Source: Chlorocebus sabaeus (Eukaryota; Chordata; Mammalia; Primates; Cercopithecidae). From it: DNA of 64,000 nucleotides. The position numbers and the translations under genes are program-made. How positions within the stretch are numbered: the stretch's first letter is position 1; each line of letters begins with the position of its first letter. The notes beneath the pieces are model-generated. The model did not search any database. It saw only the letters and a program-made list of their open reading frames with translations, and had not been told where the DNA came from. Below are positions 33,531 through 44,400 of this stretch, piece after piece. The DNA lies in the NCBI RefSeq assembly GCF_047675955.1, contig NC_132918.1:84335139-84399138 (forward strand). The letters run 5' to 3'.

Positions 33531-33657
33531 AAGTTTTCATTTAAAGAGTTTTAAAAATCTATATTGTTAACTCTCTCATTTTTTTTTATTTTCAAAACAT
33601 ATTTATTCTCAAAGCAAAATGTGTGGATATTTCATGTTTTAATTAAAAACTGGAGAC

Positions 33658-33901
33658 GGCGGATCACGAGGTCAGGAGATCGAGACCATCCTAGCTAACA
33701 TGGTAAAACCCCGTCTCTACTAAAAAAATACAAAAAACTAGCCGGGCGAGGTGGCGGGCGCCTGTAGTCCCAGCTACTCAGGAGGCTGAGGCAGGAGAAT
33801 GGCGTGAACCCGGGAGGCGGAGCTTGCAGTGAGCTGAGATCCAGCCACTGCACTCCAGCCTGGGCAGCAGAGCGAGACTCCATCTCAAAAAAAAAAAAAA
33901 A
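33658..33901 (+). mobile_element. 5'-truncated AluY of the Old World monkey (AluYR-like) lineage
   Basis: Lacks about the first 60 nt; starts 'ggcggatcacgaggtcagga'. Diagnostic bases are ACTAGCCGGGCGAGGTGG in the linker/right-arm start and GCTGAGATCCAGCCACTG in the right arm. Target duplication AAAAACTGGAGAC is perfect at 33645-33657 and 33902-33914. A 5-base overlap (GAGAC) between target and Alu is compatible with microhomology at the truncation point. Low divergence implies a young insertion. Confidence 0.92.
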
Positions 33902-35948
33902 AAAAACTGGAGACTATTTTTAGTTTCATTTACATATTGGAAAACAATACAGAGTGATTTGACAGGTACATCTCAGTAAATCCCAGTTTTTGATATTATT
34001 TATCATCTCTACCTATATTTTCTTTTCTTTTTTTAAATTATACTTTAAGTTCTGGGATACATGTGCAGAGCGTGCAGGTTTGTTACATAGGTATACATGT
34101 ACCATGGTGGTTTGCTGCACCCATCAACGCGTCATCTACATTAGGTATTTCTCCTAATGCTATCCCTCCTCAGGCCCCTCATCCCCCAACAGGCCCTATT
34201 GTGTGATGTTCCCCTCCCTGTACCCATATGTTCCCATTATTCAGATCCCACTTATGAGCAAGAACATGTGGTGTTTGGTTTTCTGTTCCTGAGTTAGTTT
34301 GCTGAGAATGATGGTTTCCAGCTTCATCTATGTCCCTGAAAAGGACATGAACTCCTTTTTTATGACTGCATAGTATTCCATGGTGTATGTGTGCCACATT
34401 TTCTTTATCCAGTCTATCATTGATGGGCATTGGGGTTGGTTCCAAGTCGTTGCTATTGTAAATAGTGCTGCAATAAACATATGTGTGCATGTGTCTTTAT
34501 AGTCAAATGATTGATATTCCTTTGGGTATATACCCAGTAATGGGATTTCTGGGTCAAATCCTATTTCTAGTTCTAGATCCTTGAGGAATTGCCACACTGT
34601 CTTCCACAATGGTTGAACTAATTTACACTCCCACCAGCAGTGTAAAAGTGTTCCTATTTCTCCACATCCTCTCCAGCATCTGTTTCCTGACTTTTTAATG
34701 ATCATAATTCTAACTGGCACAAGATGGTATCTCCTTGTAGTTTTGATGTGCATTTCTCTAATGACCAGTGATAATGAGTTTTTTTTCATATGTCTGTTGG
34801 CCACATAAATGTCTTCTTTTGAAAAGTGTCTGTCTATATCCTTCACCCACTTTTTGATGGGGTTGCTTTTTTCTTGTAAATTTGTTTAAGTTCTTTGTAG
34901 ATTCTGGATATTAGCCCTTTGTCAGATGGATAGATTGCAAAAATTTTCTCCCATTCTGTAGGTTGCCTGTTCACTCTGGTGATAGTTTCTTTTGCTGTGC
35001 AGAAGCTCTTTAGTTTAATTAGATCCCATTTGTCCATTTTGGCTTTTGTTGCCATTGCTTTTGGTGGTTTAGTCATGAAGTCTTTGCCCATGCCTATGTC
35101 CTGAATGGTATTGCCTAGGTTTTCTTTTAGGGTTTTTATGGTTTTAGGTCTTATGTTTAATTCTTTAATCCATCGTCAGTTAATTTTTGTATAAAATGTA
35201 AGGAAGGGGTCCAGTTTCAGTTTTCTGCATATGGCTAGCCATTTTTTCCAACAACATTTATTAAATAGGGAATCCTTTCCGCATAGCTTGTTTTTGTTAG
35301 GTTTGTCAAAAATTAGATGGTTGTGGATGTGTGGTGTTATTTCCGAGGCCTCTGTTCTGTTCCATTGGTCTATATCTCTGTTTTGGTACCAGTACCACGC
35401 TATTTTGGTTACTGTAGCCTTGTAGTATAGTTTGAAGTCAGGTAGCGTGATGCCTCCAGCTTTGTTCTTTTTGCTTAGGATTTCTTGGTTATATGGGCTC
35501 GTTTTTGGTTCCGTATGAAACTTAAAGCATGTTTTTCTAATTCTCTGAAGAAAGTCAGTGGTAGCTTGATGAGGATAGCATTGAATCCATAAATTACTTT
35601 GGCCAGTATGGCCATTTTCACGATATTGATTCTTCCTATCCATGAGCATGGAATGTTTTTCCACTTGTTTGTGTCCTCTCTTATTTCCCTGAGCAGTGGT
35701 TTATAGTTCTCCTTGAAGAGGTCCTTCACATCCTTTGTAAGTTGTATTCCTAGGTATTTTATTCTCTTTGTAGCAATTGTGAATTGGAGTTTGCTCATGA
35801 TTTGGCTCTCTGTGTGTCTATTATTGATGTATAGGAATGCTTGTGATTTTTGTACTTAGATTTTATATCCTGAGACTTTGCTAAAGTTGCTTATCAGCTT
35901 AAGGAGTTTTTCGGCTGGGGTGATGGGGTTTTCTAAATATACAATCAT

Positions 35949-35960
35949 GTCATTTGCAAA
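35949..35960 (-). other. Altered RT active-site motif (FADD to FAND)
   Basis: The - strand reads TTT GCA AAT GAC, in frame with LSL...MIVYLENP. The first Asp of the catalytic pair (D702 by human L1 numbering, from memory) is Asn. Confidence 0.88.
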
Positions 35961-36874
35961 CAGAGATAATTTGACTTCCTGTCTTCCTATTTGAATACCC
36001 TTTATTTATTTCTCTTGCCTGATTGCCCTGGCCAGAAATTCCAATACTATGTTGAATACGAGTGGTGAGAGAGGGCATCCTTGTATTGTCCTGGGTTTCA
36101 AAGGGAATGCTTCCAGCTTTTGCCCATTCAGTGTAATATTGGCTGTGGGTTTGTCATAAATGGCTCTTACTATTTTGAGATATGTTCCATCAATACCTAG
36201 TTTATTGAGTGTTTTTAGCTTGAAGTAGTGTTGAATTTTATCGAAGGCCTTTTCTGCATTTATTGAGATAATCATGTGGTTTTTGTCACTGGTTGTGTTT
36301 ATGTGATGGATTACGTTTATTGATTTGCATATGTTGAACCAGACTTGCATCTCAGGGATGAAGCCACCTTGATCACGGTAGATAAGCTTTTTGATGTGCT
36401 GCTTGATTCGGTTTGCCAGTATTTTATTGAGGATTTTCACATCGATGTTCATCAGGGATATTGGCCCGAAATTTTCTTTTTTTGTTGTGTCTCTGCCAGG
36501 TTTTGGTATCAGGATGATGCTGGCCTCATAAAATGAGTTAGGGAGAAGTCCCTCTTTTTCTGTTGTTTGGAATAGTTTCAGAAGGAGTGGTACCAGCTCC
36601 TCTTTGTACCTTTGGTAGAATTCGGCTGTGAATCTGACTGGTCCTGGGCTTTTTTTGGTCGGTAGATTATTAATTACTGCCTCAATTTCAGAACTTGTTG
36701 TTGGTCTATTCAGGAATTCGATTTCTTCCTAGTTTAGTCTTGGGAGGCTGTATGCGTCCAGGAATTTTTCCATTTCTTCTAGATTTTCTAGTTTATTTGC
36801 ATAGAAGTGTTTATAGTATTCTCTGATGGTAGTTTGTATTTCTGTGGGATCAGTGGTGATCTCCCTTTTCTCAT

Positions 36875-36904
36875 TATTTATTTATTTATTTATTTATTTA
36901 TAAT
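36875..36904. repeat. (TTTA)n expansion inside L1 ORF2
   Basis: About six TTTA units ('tatttatttatttatttatt') where L1 ORF2 normally has no such array. This shifts and lengthens the reading frame. Confidence 0.85.
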
Positions 36905-38111
36905 TCTTTATTAGTGTGGCTAGTGGTCTATTATGTTAATCTTTTCAAAAAAACCAGCTCCTGGATTCATTGACATTTTAAAGTGTTTTTCATATTTCTA
37001 TCTCCTTCAGTTATGCTCTGATCTTAGGTATTTCTTGTCTTCTGCTAGCTTTTGAATTTGTTTGCTCTTGATTCTCTAGGTCTTTTAATTGTGATGTTAG
37101 AGTGTCGATTTTAGATCTTTCCCGCTTTCTCCTGTGGGCATTTAGTGCTATAAATTTCCTTCTACATACTGCTTTAGCTGTGTCCCAGAGATTTTGGTAT
37201 GTTGTATCTTTGTTGTCATTGGTTTCAAAGAACTTATTTATTTCTCCCTTAATTTCGTTATTTACCCAGTAGTCATTCAGGAGCAGATTGTTCAGTTTCC
37301 ATGTATTTGTGCAGTTTTGAGTGAGTTTATTAATCCTGAGTTCTAATTTGATTGCACTGTGGTCCAAGAGACTGTTATGATTTCTGTACTTTTGCATCTG
37401 CTGAGGAGTGTTGTACTTCCAACTATGTGGTTGATTTTAGAATAAATGCTAAGTGGTGCTGAGAATGTATATTCTGTAGATTTGGGGTGGAGAGTTCTGT
37501 AGATGTCTATTAGGTCTCCTTGGTCCAGAGCTGAGTTCAAGTCCTGAATATCCTTGTTAATTTTCTGTCTCGTTGATCTGTCTAATATTGACAGTGGGGC
37601 ATTAAAGTCTCCCACTATTATTGTGTGGGGGTTTAAGTCTCTTGGTAGGTCTCTAAGGACTTGCTTTATGAATCTGGGTGCTCCTGTATTGGGTGCATAT
37701 ACATTTAGGATAGTCATCTCTTCTTGTTGCATTGATCCCTTTACCATTATGTAATGCCCTTCTTTGTCTTTTTTGATCTTTGTTGGTTTCACTCTGTTTT
37801 ATCAGAGACTAGGGTTGCAACCCCTGCTTTCTTTGCTTTCCATTTGCTTGGTAAATCTTCCTCCATCCGTTTATTTTGAGCCTATGTGTGTCTTTGCAAG
37901 TGAGATGCGTCTCCTGAATACAGCATACTGATGGGTCTTGAATCTTTATCTAATTTGCCAGTCTGTGCCTTTTAATTCGGGCATTTAGACTATTTAGATT
38001 GTTTAAATTTAAGGTGAATATTGTTATGTGTGAATTTGATCCTGTCATTATAATGCGAGCTGGTTATTTTGCCCATTAGTTGATGTAGTTTCTTCATAGT
38101 GTCAATGGTCT

Positions 38112-39140
38112 TTACATTTTGGTTTGTTTTTGCAGTGGCTGTTACCAGTTTTTCCTTTCCATATTTAGTGCTTCCTTCAGGAGCTCTTGTAAAGTAGTTC
38201 TAGTGGTGACAAAATCTCTCAGCATTTGCTTGCCTGTAGAAGATTTTATTTCTCCTTTACTTTTGAAGCTTTGTTTGACTGGATATGAAATTCTGGGTTG
38301 AAAATTCTTTTCTTTAAGAACGTCGAATGTTGGTCCCCACTCTCTTCTGGCTTGTAGGGTCTCTGCAGAGAGATCTGCTGTTAGTCTGATTGGTTTCCCT
38401 TTGTGGGTAACCTGACCTTTCTCTCTGTCTGCTCTTAACATTTTTTCCTTCATTTTAACCTTGGTGAATCTGACGATTATGCGTCTTGGGGTTGCTCTTC
38501 TCGAGGAGTATCTTCGTGATGTTCTCTGTATTAACTGAATTTGACTGTTGACCTGTCTTGCTAGGTTGGAGAAGTTCTTTAGGATAATATCCCGAAGTAT
38601 GTTTTCCAACTTAGTTTCATTACTCCTGAAATGTACACTTTCAGGTACACCAATCAAACATAGATTTGGTCTTTTCACATAGTCCCTTATTTCTTGGAGG
38701 CTTTGTTCATTTCTTTTCATCCTTTTTTCTCTAATCTTGTCTTCACACTTGATTTCATTAAGATAATCTTCAATCTCTGATATCATTTCTTCCGCTCGAT
38801 TGATTCGGCTATTGATACTTCTGTATGCTTCACAAGATTCTCTTGCTGTGTTTCTCAGCTCCATCAGGTCACTTATGTTCCATAAAGTGGTTATTCTAAT
38901 TAGCAGTTCCTGTAGCCTTTTTTCAAGGTTCTTAGCTTCCTTGCATTGGGTTAGAACATGTTCCTTTAGCTCGGAGGAATTTGTTATTGCCCACCTTCTG
39001 AAGCCTACTTCTGTCAATTCATCAAACTCATTCTCAGTCCAGTTTTGTTCCCTTGCTGGTGAGGAGTTGTGATCCTTTGGAGGAGAAGAGGCATTCTGGT
39101 TTTTGGAATTTTCAGCCTTTTTGCATTGATTTTTCCTCAT
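38112..39140 (-). pseudogene. L1 ORF1 (RNA-binding protein), one nonsense codon near the C-terminus
   Basis: Open from ATG at 39140 to a TAA at 38144-38142 (332 codons). The expected terminal stop lies 30 nt further (38114-38112), giving 342 codons in the ancestral frame. Human ORF1p is 338 aa. Visible parts are a Lys/Ser-rich N-terminus, a heptad-type coiled coil (about residues 50-150), the RRM with RNEQSLQEI...YVKRPNLCLIGVPE, and the C-terminal domain with SSRRATPRRIIVRF and LSAETLQARREWGP. A TAC to TAA-type change after ...MERKNW removes the last ten codons. Apart from that the frame is undamaged, which is notable next to the ruined ORF2. Transcription cannot be judged from sequence. Confidence 0.93.
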
Positions 39141-40479
39141 CTTTGTGGATTTATTTTTGGTCTTTGCTGTTGGTGACCTTCAGATGGAGTTTTTGCGTGG
39201 TCATCCTTTTTTTTCCCGATGTTGATGTTATTCTTTTCTGTTTCTTAGTTTTCCTTCTAAGTCTGGCCCCTCTTCTGCAGGTCTCCTGGAGTTTGCTGGG
39301 GGTCCACTCCAGACCCTGTTTGCCTGGGTATCACCAGGAGAGGGTGCAGAACAGCAAAGACTGCTGCCTGCTCCTTCCTCTGGAAGCTTCGTCCCAGAGG
39401 GGCACCCACCAGATGCCAGCCAGAGCTCTTGTGTTTGACGTGTCTGTTGACCCTTGCTGGGTGGTGTCTCCCCATCAGGAGGCATGGGGGTCAGGGACCC
39501 ACTTAAGGAGGCAATCTGTCCCTTGGCAGAGCTCAAGCACTGTGCTGGGAGATCTGCTGCTCTCTTCAGAGCTGGCAGGCAGGGACGTTTGAGTCTGCTG
39601 AAGCTGTGCCCACAGCTGCCCTTTCCCCCAGGTTCTCTGTCCCAGGGAGATGAGAGATTTATCTATAAGCTCCTGACTGGGGCTGCTGCCTTTCTTTCAG
39701 AGATGCCCTGCCCAGAGAGGAGGAATCTAGGGAGGCAGTCTGGCTACAGCAGTTTTGCAGTGCTGTAGTGGGCTCCACCCAGTCTGAACTTCCCAGTGGT
39801 TTTGTTTACACTGTGAGGGGAAACTGCCTACCTCAAGTCTTAGTAATGGTGGACACCCCTCCCCCAACCAAGCTCAGTGTCCCAGGTCGACTTCAGACTA
39901 CTCTGCTGACAGCGAGAATTTGAAGCCAGTGGATCTTAGTTTGCTGGGCTCCATGCGGGTGGGATCCAATGAGCAAGACCACTTGGCTCCCTGGCTTCAG
40001 CCCTCTTTCTAGAGGAGTGAACAGTTCTGTCTTGCTGCAATCCAGGGACCACTGGGGTAGGAAAAAAAATCCTGCAGCTAGCTTGGTGTCTGCCCAGATG
40101 GCCACCCAGTTTTGTGCTTGAAACCAGGGCTCTGGTTGTGTAGGCACCTGAGGGAATCTCCTGGTCTGTGGGTTGCAAAGATCGTGGGAAAAGTGTAGTG
40201 TCTAGGCCGGAATGTACCATCTCTCGTGGCACAGTCCTTCATGGCTTCCCTTGGCTAGGGGAGGGAGTTCCCCAACCCCTTGGGCTTTCCAGGTGAGATG
40301 ACACCCCACCCTACTTCTGCTTGCCCTCTGTGGGCTGCACCCACTGTCTACTCAGTTCCAATGAGATGAACTGGGTACCTCAGTTGGAAATGCAGAAACC
40401 ACCCACCTTCTGTGTTGATCTTGCTAGGAGCTGCAGACTGGAGCTATTCCTATTCGGCCATCTTGCCCAGGAATCCCCC
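39141..40479 (-). promoter_or_regulatory. L1 5' UTR with YY1 site
   Basis: GC-richer than the surroundings. The first 20 or so bases on the - strand carry AAGATGGCC, the YY1 core of primate L1 5' ends (40456-40464). YY1 there is known to set the L1 start site. CpGs are mostly decayed to TG/CA. The 179-codon + strand frame at 39053-39592 overlaps it and is not a known L1 product. Confidence 0.75.
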
Positions 40480-40797
40480 TTTTTTCTTTCTTTTTCTTTT
40501 TTTTTTTTTTTTAGATGAATTCTTGCTCTGTTGCCCAGCCTAGAGTGCAGTAGTGTAATCCTGGCTCACTGCAACCCCTACCTCCTGGGTTCAAGTGACT
40601 CTCCTGCCTCAGCCTCCCAAGTAGCTGGGATTACAGGTGCCTGCCACCACACCCTGCTAATGTTTTGTATTTTTAGTAGAGACAGCATTTCGCCACATTG
40701 GCCAGGCTGGTCTCAAACTCCTGACCTCAGGCGATCCACCGCCTGGGCCTCCCAAACTTCTGGGATTACAGGTGTGAGCCACCATGTCTGGCCCATT
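40480..40797 (-). mobile_element. AluS, antisense
   Basis: Starts with a long T-rich tail (40480-40512), then 'attcttgctctgttgcccag', linker 'tgttttgtatttttagtaga' and end 'gagccaccatgtctggccc'. The A-tail abuts the L1 5' end. Confidence 0.92.
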
Positions 40798-41084
40798 TGT
40801 TTTTTATGCCCATAAGAAACAACAGTGAAGGCACTGAGATTCTGAGTGGTTGAGTGACTTGTAGGTAATCATGGGAACAGATGATGGTAGGATATGAAAC
40901 ACGAAATTCTCTGATTTTACCTCCTCCTCTGCCTCGGTCATGTGCCTAATTCTTACTTGTTCTCAAACGCGTTGTAATTTTTGTTGGTCACTCAGCCCCA
41001 TTTCTTTACCCGTATTCTCATCTGAACTCTAATGAGGAGGTAAAACATAGACAGTTTAAGTCTATCTGTAAAGACCCTGTTCTG

Positions 41085-41305
41085 AAGTCGGGCTGACAGG
41101 GAGACAATCCAGATTTGCGTGTGGGTGACCTGGATCAAGTGACTTAACAATCCATGCCTCAGTCTTCCCATTTGTAAACTGGGAGGAGGAGGGGAGGCCT
41201 GGATAATGATATCTCTCTTATTGGTCTGTGTTGAGGGTTCAATGAGATAATATGGGTAAAATGCTTAGAAGAATATCTGGTATACAGTAAGCATTTGAAT
41301 GAAGC
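41085..41305 (+). repeat. MIR SINE, sense
   Basis: 'tggatcaagtgacttaacaa', 'catgcctcagtcttcccatt', 'ttgagggttcaatgagataa' and 'acagtaagcatttgaatga' are MIR core and 3' landmarks. Confidence 0.82.
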
Positions 41306-41309
41306 AAGC

Positions 41310-42840
41310 ATATATAATAGTTTTGGTAGAAAGACCTTGGTTTAGGATTCAGGGATCTGGGTCCTGATACATTTTCCTGATATAAGTCCCCTCCCCTTGC
41401 TGAATCTCCTCTTGCTAAATATCTAAAATCTCTAATTTTTCTTTGTATTGAATCCTGTACCCTTGTGGTACTCTATTGGTGTAGCAATTTTCCAAAAGCC
41501 ATTCATCTTAGAGGGCTAAATGATTTTACCTAATCAATTCCTCCTGTGAAAAATATCTCCAAAGAGGTTTTCTGCTGGAAAATACTGTTGCTGTCACATT
41601 GATATGCCAACAAAAGCTGAGCAGGGAGGTCAGGCCAAGAAATATCTCCCTGCAAGAGAAGGCATCGCACATATATCTCTCCACGCTATTTAAATTTGCA
41701 TTGTGCAAAATAGAAGGGATAGGCCATGCTGCAGAAGCCAGGTCCGGGAAACCGCTTTCTTTGGCCTTTATACATCCTTTTGGAGAGATGCTGGTGAAAG
41801 CAGCAACTACCATCTGCCTCCTGTTGACTTAGTGTCAGCAGGTGGAGGGGGGAAGGAGGGCATCCCAGACATCATTCTATTATCTCAGCCTTACTTTCTC
41901 AGATCCAAAGGCCAAGAAGTTGCTGCTCCATGCCCTCAGAGCTCTAATTTGGCACCTCTTCCTGAAATGAGAGCTTGAAAGGGCTTCTGCTCTGGGTGAA
42001 ACCGGCTCGTGGCCCGGGCCAATTCTGCTGGCTTCGCGTCTGTCAGTACGTCCTAATCACTGTTATAAGTGTGGTTCTGCGGAACATCTTGTAAAATATT
42101 TTCCTATTGCTCCAGCAACATCTCCTGTCTAGACAATCTAATTATGAGCACAGAGCAAATAGCTGAAGTGTATGCCACCCCCGAGGGTTGCATAACTCCA
42201 GGAATGGAGCTAGGAAGACAGGGGAGGGAGGTGTGAGTGGTGTTCATTACTTTTTTGTTGACCTGACCAGAAAATTGAGTGCTCCAAAAGAATCTGGCTA
42301 ACTTTTAATTAAGAAGAAATGATCTGGTGGAAGCTGGCATTTTGTTGTTTTTCCAAAGTCAGTGGAGGATTAAAGGCACTGATGTATTTCCCTCTAATCA
42401 CGTCTTTTTCTTGGCTTCAGAGGTGGTTTGTGGTCTTTGCTTAAAAAAAAAAAAAAGAAAGAAAAAGAAAAAAGCCATTGACTTAATAATCTGCCCTCCC
42501 ACAGCATTTTGCAAACAGAAGGCCGCTCTCTTAAATGTATGTTTTTTCTCAGCAGTAATGTGATTACATTCAGAAAGTCCTTCCTAGGCTTGGCCATGTG
42601 GCAGCCATTGTGTACGACACAGCAGCAAGACGTAGCCTCTGCCACCAAGATGTTCACAGTCTCACAGGGATGCAAACATATGCGCACACATGCTTTAGCC
42701 CAAAGCAGGCTTTGGTTAGGGCTGCAGCAGAAAACCAGCAGTGTCATGGGCACAGGAGAGGGAGAAAGAATTGCTACTGGGCGATATGGGAAGGTCTTAG
42801 GAAGAAGGTAGAATCTGAGCAGTTTATTATGGGATGAGCC
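41310..42840. other. Unique intronic sequence
   Basis: Mixed-composition sequence with no recognised repeat, except an A/G-rich run at 42440-42475. 42030-42200 and 42280-42340 (with TTTTAATTAAGAAG) look like possible conserved non-coding DNA. No exon can be supported: the 167-codon minus frame at 42394-42897 has no recognisable domain and runs through the A/G tract. Confidence 0.4.
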
Positions 42841-43270
42841 AAACTTGGGCAGAGAAATAGGGAAAGCAGGACAGGGCAAGCATAAGCCAATGCCCAACTA
42901 GTATGCTCACGTGAAGCCTCCCAGGTGTCGGGGCCCCAACTGTTGGGAAAATATGGTGAAAGTTTCTGAGTGGTTTTGAATGATGGTATGAGGAGTTTGG
43001 GTTTTAGTCATATTAGCATATGAGACTGTTGAAGGTTTTTGGGGAGAAGCCTGAAATGATTGACATTTTGCCTCAGAAAGATAAGGGTGGTGACAATATA
43101 AGAGATAGTTTGGAGAAAAGAGAAGCTGGACAAAAGGGCCAGCTAGAGGAGAAATTCTGTGATAGTAGAGTTTGGAAATTCGAAGGACTTGAACTGGGCC
43201 AGTGGTTGGGAAAAGGAGGGCATGGGTATGAAAAGACTTGGTAGAAGTAGCGTCTTTGAAATGACCGGAT
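42840..43270 (-). repeat. L2-like antisense fragment, weak
   Basis: 'gatggtatgaggagtttggg' and 'gaggaacagatg' are weakly compatible with reversed L2. Assignment is tentative. Confidence 0.35.
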
Positions 43271-43374
43271 TGGGTCTTTCTGGTGTGGGAGAGGAAGTGA
43301 AGAGGAACAGATGCTCATTATTGCGGGTACCTGAGAGGCTATGGGAAGAGAGGCCAGCTGAGACAAACTGTTCT

Positions 43375-43572
43375 CTCAAGTGTCATCTATTGAGCACTGG
43401 CTTATGTGCCAGGTGCTGGGCTGGGCGGTGTGATCCCATTGTGCTCAGAGAGTCAGATTTTCTGCTCTCGCGGAGCTGACAGTCGTAGGGCAAGCAGACA
43501 GTCATGAAATAATCATGTCTGATAAGTTTAAAATTACAAGAGTGGAAAGTGCTTTGAAGGAGAGTTATATGG
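43375..43572 (-). repeat. L2 LINE 3' end, antisense, part 1
   Basis: 'atctattgagcactggctta', 'tgtgccaggtgctgggctgg', 'ctcgcggagctgacagtcgt' and 'cagacagtcatgaaataatc' are reversed L2 3' end. Continues at 44146. Confidence 0.78.
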
Positions 43573-44145
43573 GGTGTGTGAATTGTCTATTGCTATGTTT
43601 CAACTTACCTGAACATTTAGTAGTGTAAAATAACAAACATTTACTACTCTTCAGTTTGGGGGTCAGGAATATGGATGTGGCCTAGCTGAGTCCTGCCGCA
43701 GAGCTTCAATCAAGGTGTCGGTGGGGAGCTGTGGCATCTCAGGGCTTATCTGGGGGAAGATCACTTTCAAACTCACACACACAGCTGGTGGCAGGCCCAG
43801 GGCCTTGCTGGCATCTGGCCAGAGGAATCAGTTCCTTGCCATGTGGCCTTTCCATGAGGCTGCTGACAACATGGCTGTGGACTTCCCTCAGAGGCGGCAA
43901 GAGAGAGAGCAAGAGAGAGAATGAGACGTCGAGCAAAATAGAAGCCACAGATTTTGGTAACCTAATCCCAGGAATGACATCTCTGCACGTCTGCCACATT
44001 CTGTGTCATAAATGCAAGTCATTAAATCCAGCCCACACTCCTGGGGAGGCTCTTCCAGAAGGGCATGAAGACTGGAACGGAGGCATTATTAGAGCCTGCC
44101 TTAGAGCAGGCCTGCTGCTTTCAGGATTTCAGCTTTTATGACAGA
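43573..44145 (+). mobile_element. Ancient interspersed repeat inserted into an L2, family not named
   Basis: About 570 bp with 'aacaaacatttactactctt', 'gtcaggaatatggatgtggc', 'caatcaaggtgtcggtgggg', 'ttccttgccatgtggccttt', 'atggctgtggacttccctca', 'gaagccacagattttggtaa' and 'agtcattaaatccagcccac'. I have seen this layout in widespread mammalian repeats (LTR or DNA-transposon class) but cannot name it with confidence. The 136-codon frame over it is not a gene. Confidence 0.55.
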
Positions 44146-44400
44146 ATTTTGACCCAAATTCCAGGGGAAAGATCAGGAAAGACTTTTCTAAGGAAGAAAT
44201 GTTGGTATTGTGATCAGAACGATGAGTAGGAGTTAAGAAGATGAAGGGGGTAATGGGGTGCGTATTTCAGGGAGAGGGAAGAAGAGAGAGAGAGCTTGGT
44301 GCCTCCAAGGAACTGTAAATAGGCCAGCACAACTTGGACCTGCTGGATCCCAAGAACCTGAAGGACACCAAAGTGGAGATTAGTTTTGTATTTAGATGTT
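44146..44400 (-). repeat. L2 LINE, antisense, part 2
   Basis: 'gatcaggaaagacttttcta' and 'gatgagtaggagttaagaag' continue the reversed L2 of 43375-43572 in register. Confidence 0.65.

Larger units (their letters stand above)
34241..38048 (-). pseudogene. L1 ORF2 (endonuclease / reverse transcriptase), disrupted
   Basis: ORF2 start ATG at 38048 (ATGACAGGATCAAATTCACA) and terminal TGA at 34243-34241. The span of 3.8 kb matches the usual 1275-codon length. Domains in order are AP-type endonuclease (GDFN readable near 37610; the SKIDH-type motif reads SKINH), reverse transcriptase (AEKAFD, QGCPLSPL, then the catalytic FADD reading FAND at 35949-35960), and a Cys-rich C-terminus (WRGCGEIGTLLHCWW region). 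It carries several in-frame nonsense codons (a TAG soon after the start; Glu to TAA in the RT at about 36006) and frameshifts, for example near 34845. No ORF2 protein can be made. The FAND change alone would replace a metal-binding Asp of the RT. Confidence 0.93.
34021..40479 (-). mobile_element. Full-length L1PA-type retrotransposon, antisense
   Basis: Runs from an A-rich 3' tail (34021-34034 as T on +) to a 5' end reading GGGGGATTCCTGGGCAAGAT on the - strand, about 6.45 kb. The order on the - strand is 5' UTR (40479-39141), ORF1 (39140-38112), short spacer, ORF2 (38048-34241), 3' UTR. The 5' UTR is long (about 1.34 kb) compared with about 0.9 kb in human-active L1. That suggests an older L1PA or a lineage-specific 5' UTR. 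ORF2 is dead; ORF1 is nearly whole. Its 5' end abuts the poly-A tail of an antisense Alu. Confidence 0.95.

Noticed and set aside
39053..39592. 179-codon + strand frame antisense to the L1 5' UTR/ORF1 junction
   Set aside because: It is not at the place of the known antisense L1 ORF0 (closer to the L1 5' end), and antisense frames over L1 ORF1 are common by chance.
42394..42897. 167-codon open frame (-)
   Set aside because: Ends in a Phe/Ser run from an A/G tract, has no recognisable domain and no convincing splice pair.
43731..44141. 136-codon open frame (+)
   Set aside because: Entirely within an ancient interspersed repeat inserted in an L2.
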